From Myroides sp. (GTDB lineage: Bacteria > Bacteroidota > Bacteroidia > Flavobacteriales > Flavobacteriaceae): DNA of 6,272 nucleotides. The translations under genes and the position numbers were made by a program. The stretch spans positions 1-6,272 of the forward strand of contig JAHAYQ010000265.1 in the NCBI GenBank assembly GCA_018384465.1, given 5' to 3'. Positions 6,206 to 6,272 of the stretch are shown here, in pieces. A model generated the notes under the pieces. The model did no database searches. It was not told where the DNA came from and worked only from the letters and a program-made list of their open reading frames with translations. Position 1 is the stretch's first letter. Every line of letters starts with the position of its first letter.

Positions 6206-6231
6206 GCCTTACAGAAATGTAAGGCTTTTTT
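6206..6231 (+). terminator. Rho-independent terminator of the tRNA-Asn transcript
   Basis: GCCTTACA (6206-6213) pairs perfectly with TGTAAGGC (6218-6225) around a GAAA loop, a stable GNRA-type tetraloop. Six T follow at once (6226-6231), then a further T-rich run. It begins 14 bp after the mature tRNA 3' end, so the primary transcript would be about 130 nt and needs 3' trimming before CCA addition. Confidence 0.9.
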
Positions 6232-6272
6232 GTTGTTTAAAACGGTTTTATTGGGTTTGTCAACTTTTATTA

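Noticed and set aside
6193..6272. Integration site or mobile element at the 3' end of the tRNA gene
   Set aside because: tRNA 3' ends are common attachment sites, but the 80 bases seen hold only a terminator and A/T-rich sequence. No integrase and no repeat of the tRNA 3' end is visible.

Overview
The window reads as ordinary chromosome from a low-GC member of the Bacteroidota, most likely a Flavobacteriaceae (Flavobacterium/Myroides-like). Three things point there: a secreted M1 peptidase ending in a type IX secretion (T9SS) sorting domain, -7 promoter elements of the Bacteroidota form TAnnTTTG upstream of several transcripts, and A/T-rich translation starts with no clear Shine-Dalgarno sequence. 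The genus cannot be fixed from this stretch.

Left half, minus strand (read right to left): serS (seryl-tRNA synthetase), a hairpin/terminator-like inverted repeat, a small DUF4286 protein, rsmA/ksgA (16S rRNA adenine dimethyltransferase), and the first 41 codons of a probable mgtE (magnesium transporter), cut by the window edge. The last three genes overlap their neighbours (8 bp and 20 bp), so they look co-transcribed and translationally coupled. serS stands slightly apart, behind the hairpin.

Right half, plus strand: divergent from serS lies a T9SS-exported M1 zinc aminopeptidase, then rseP (site-2 intramembrane zinc protease) with its own promoter-like element. A tRNA-Asn(GUU) gene follows with a well-formed promoter upstream and a perfect 8-bp GNRA-loop terminator downstream.

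Themes: translation (serS, rsmA, tRNA-Asn) and envelope/export proteolysis (M1 peptidase, RseP). No mobile element, CRISPR array, phage gene or defence system was seen. All complete genes appear intact, with their catalytic motifs present. The points deserving a second look are small: a perfect palindrome sitting between the -33 and -7 boxes of the tRNA promoter, a possibly genome-repeated inverted repeat after serS, and the overlapping DUF4286-rsmA-mgtE cluster. I found no convincing sign of a previously undescribed system.
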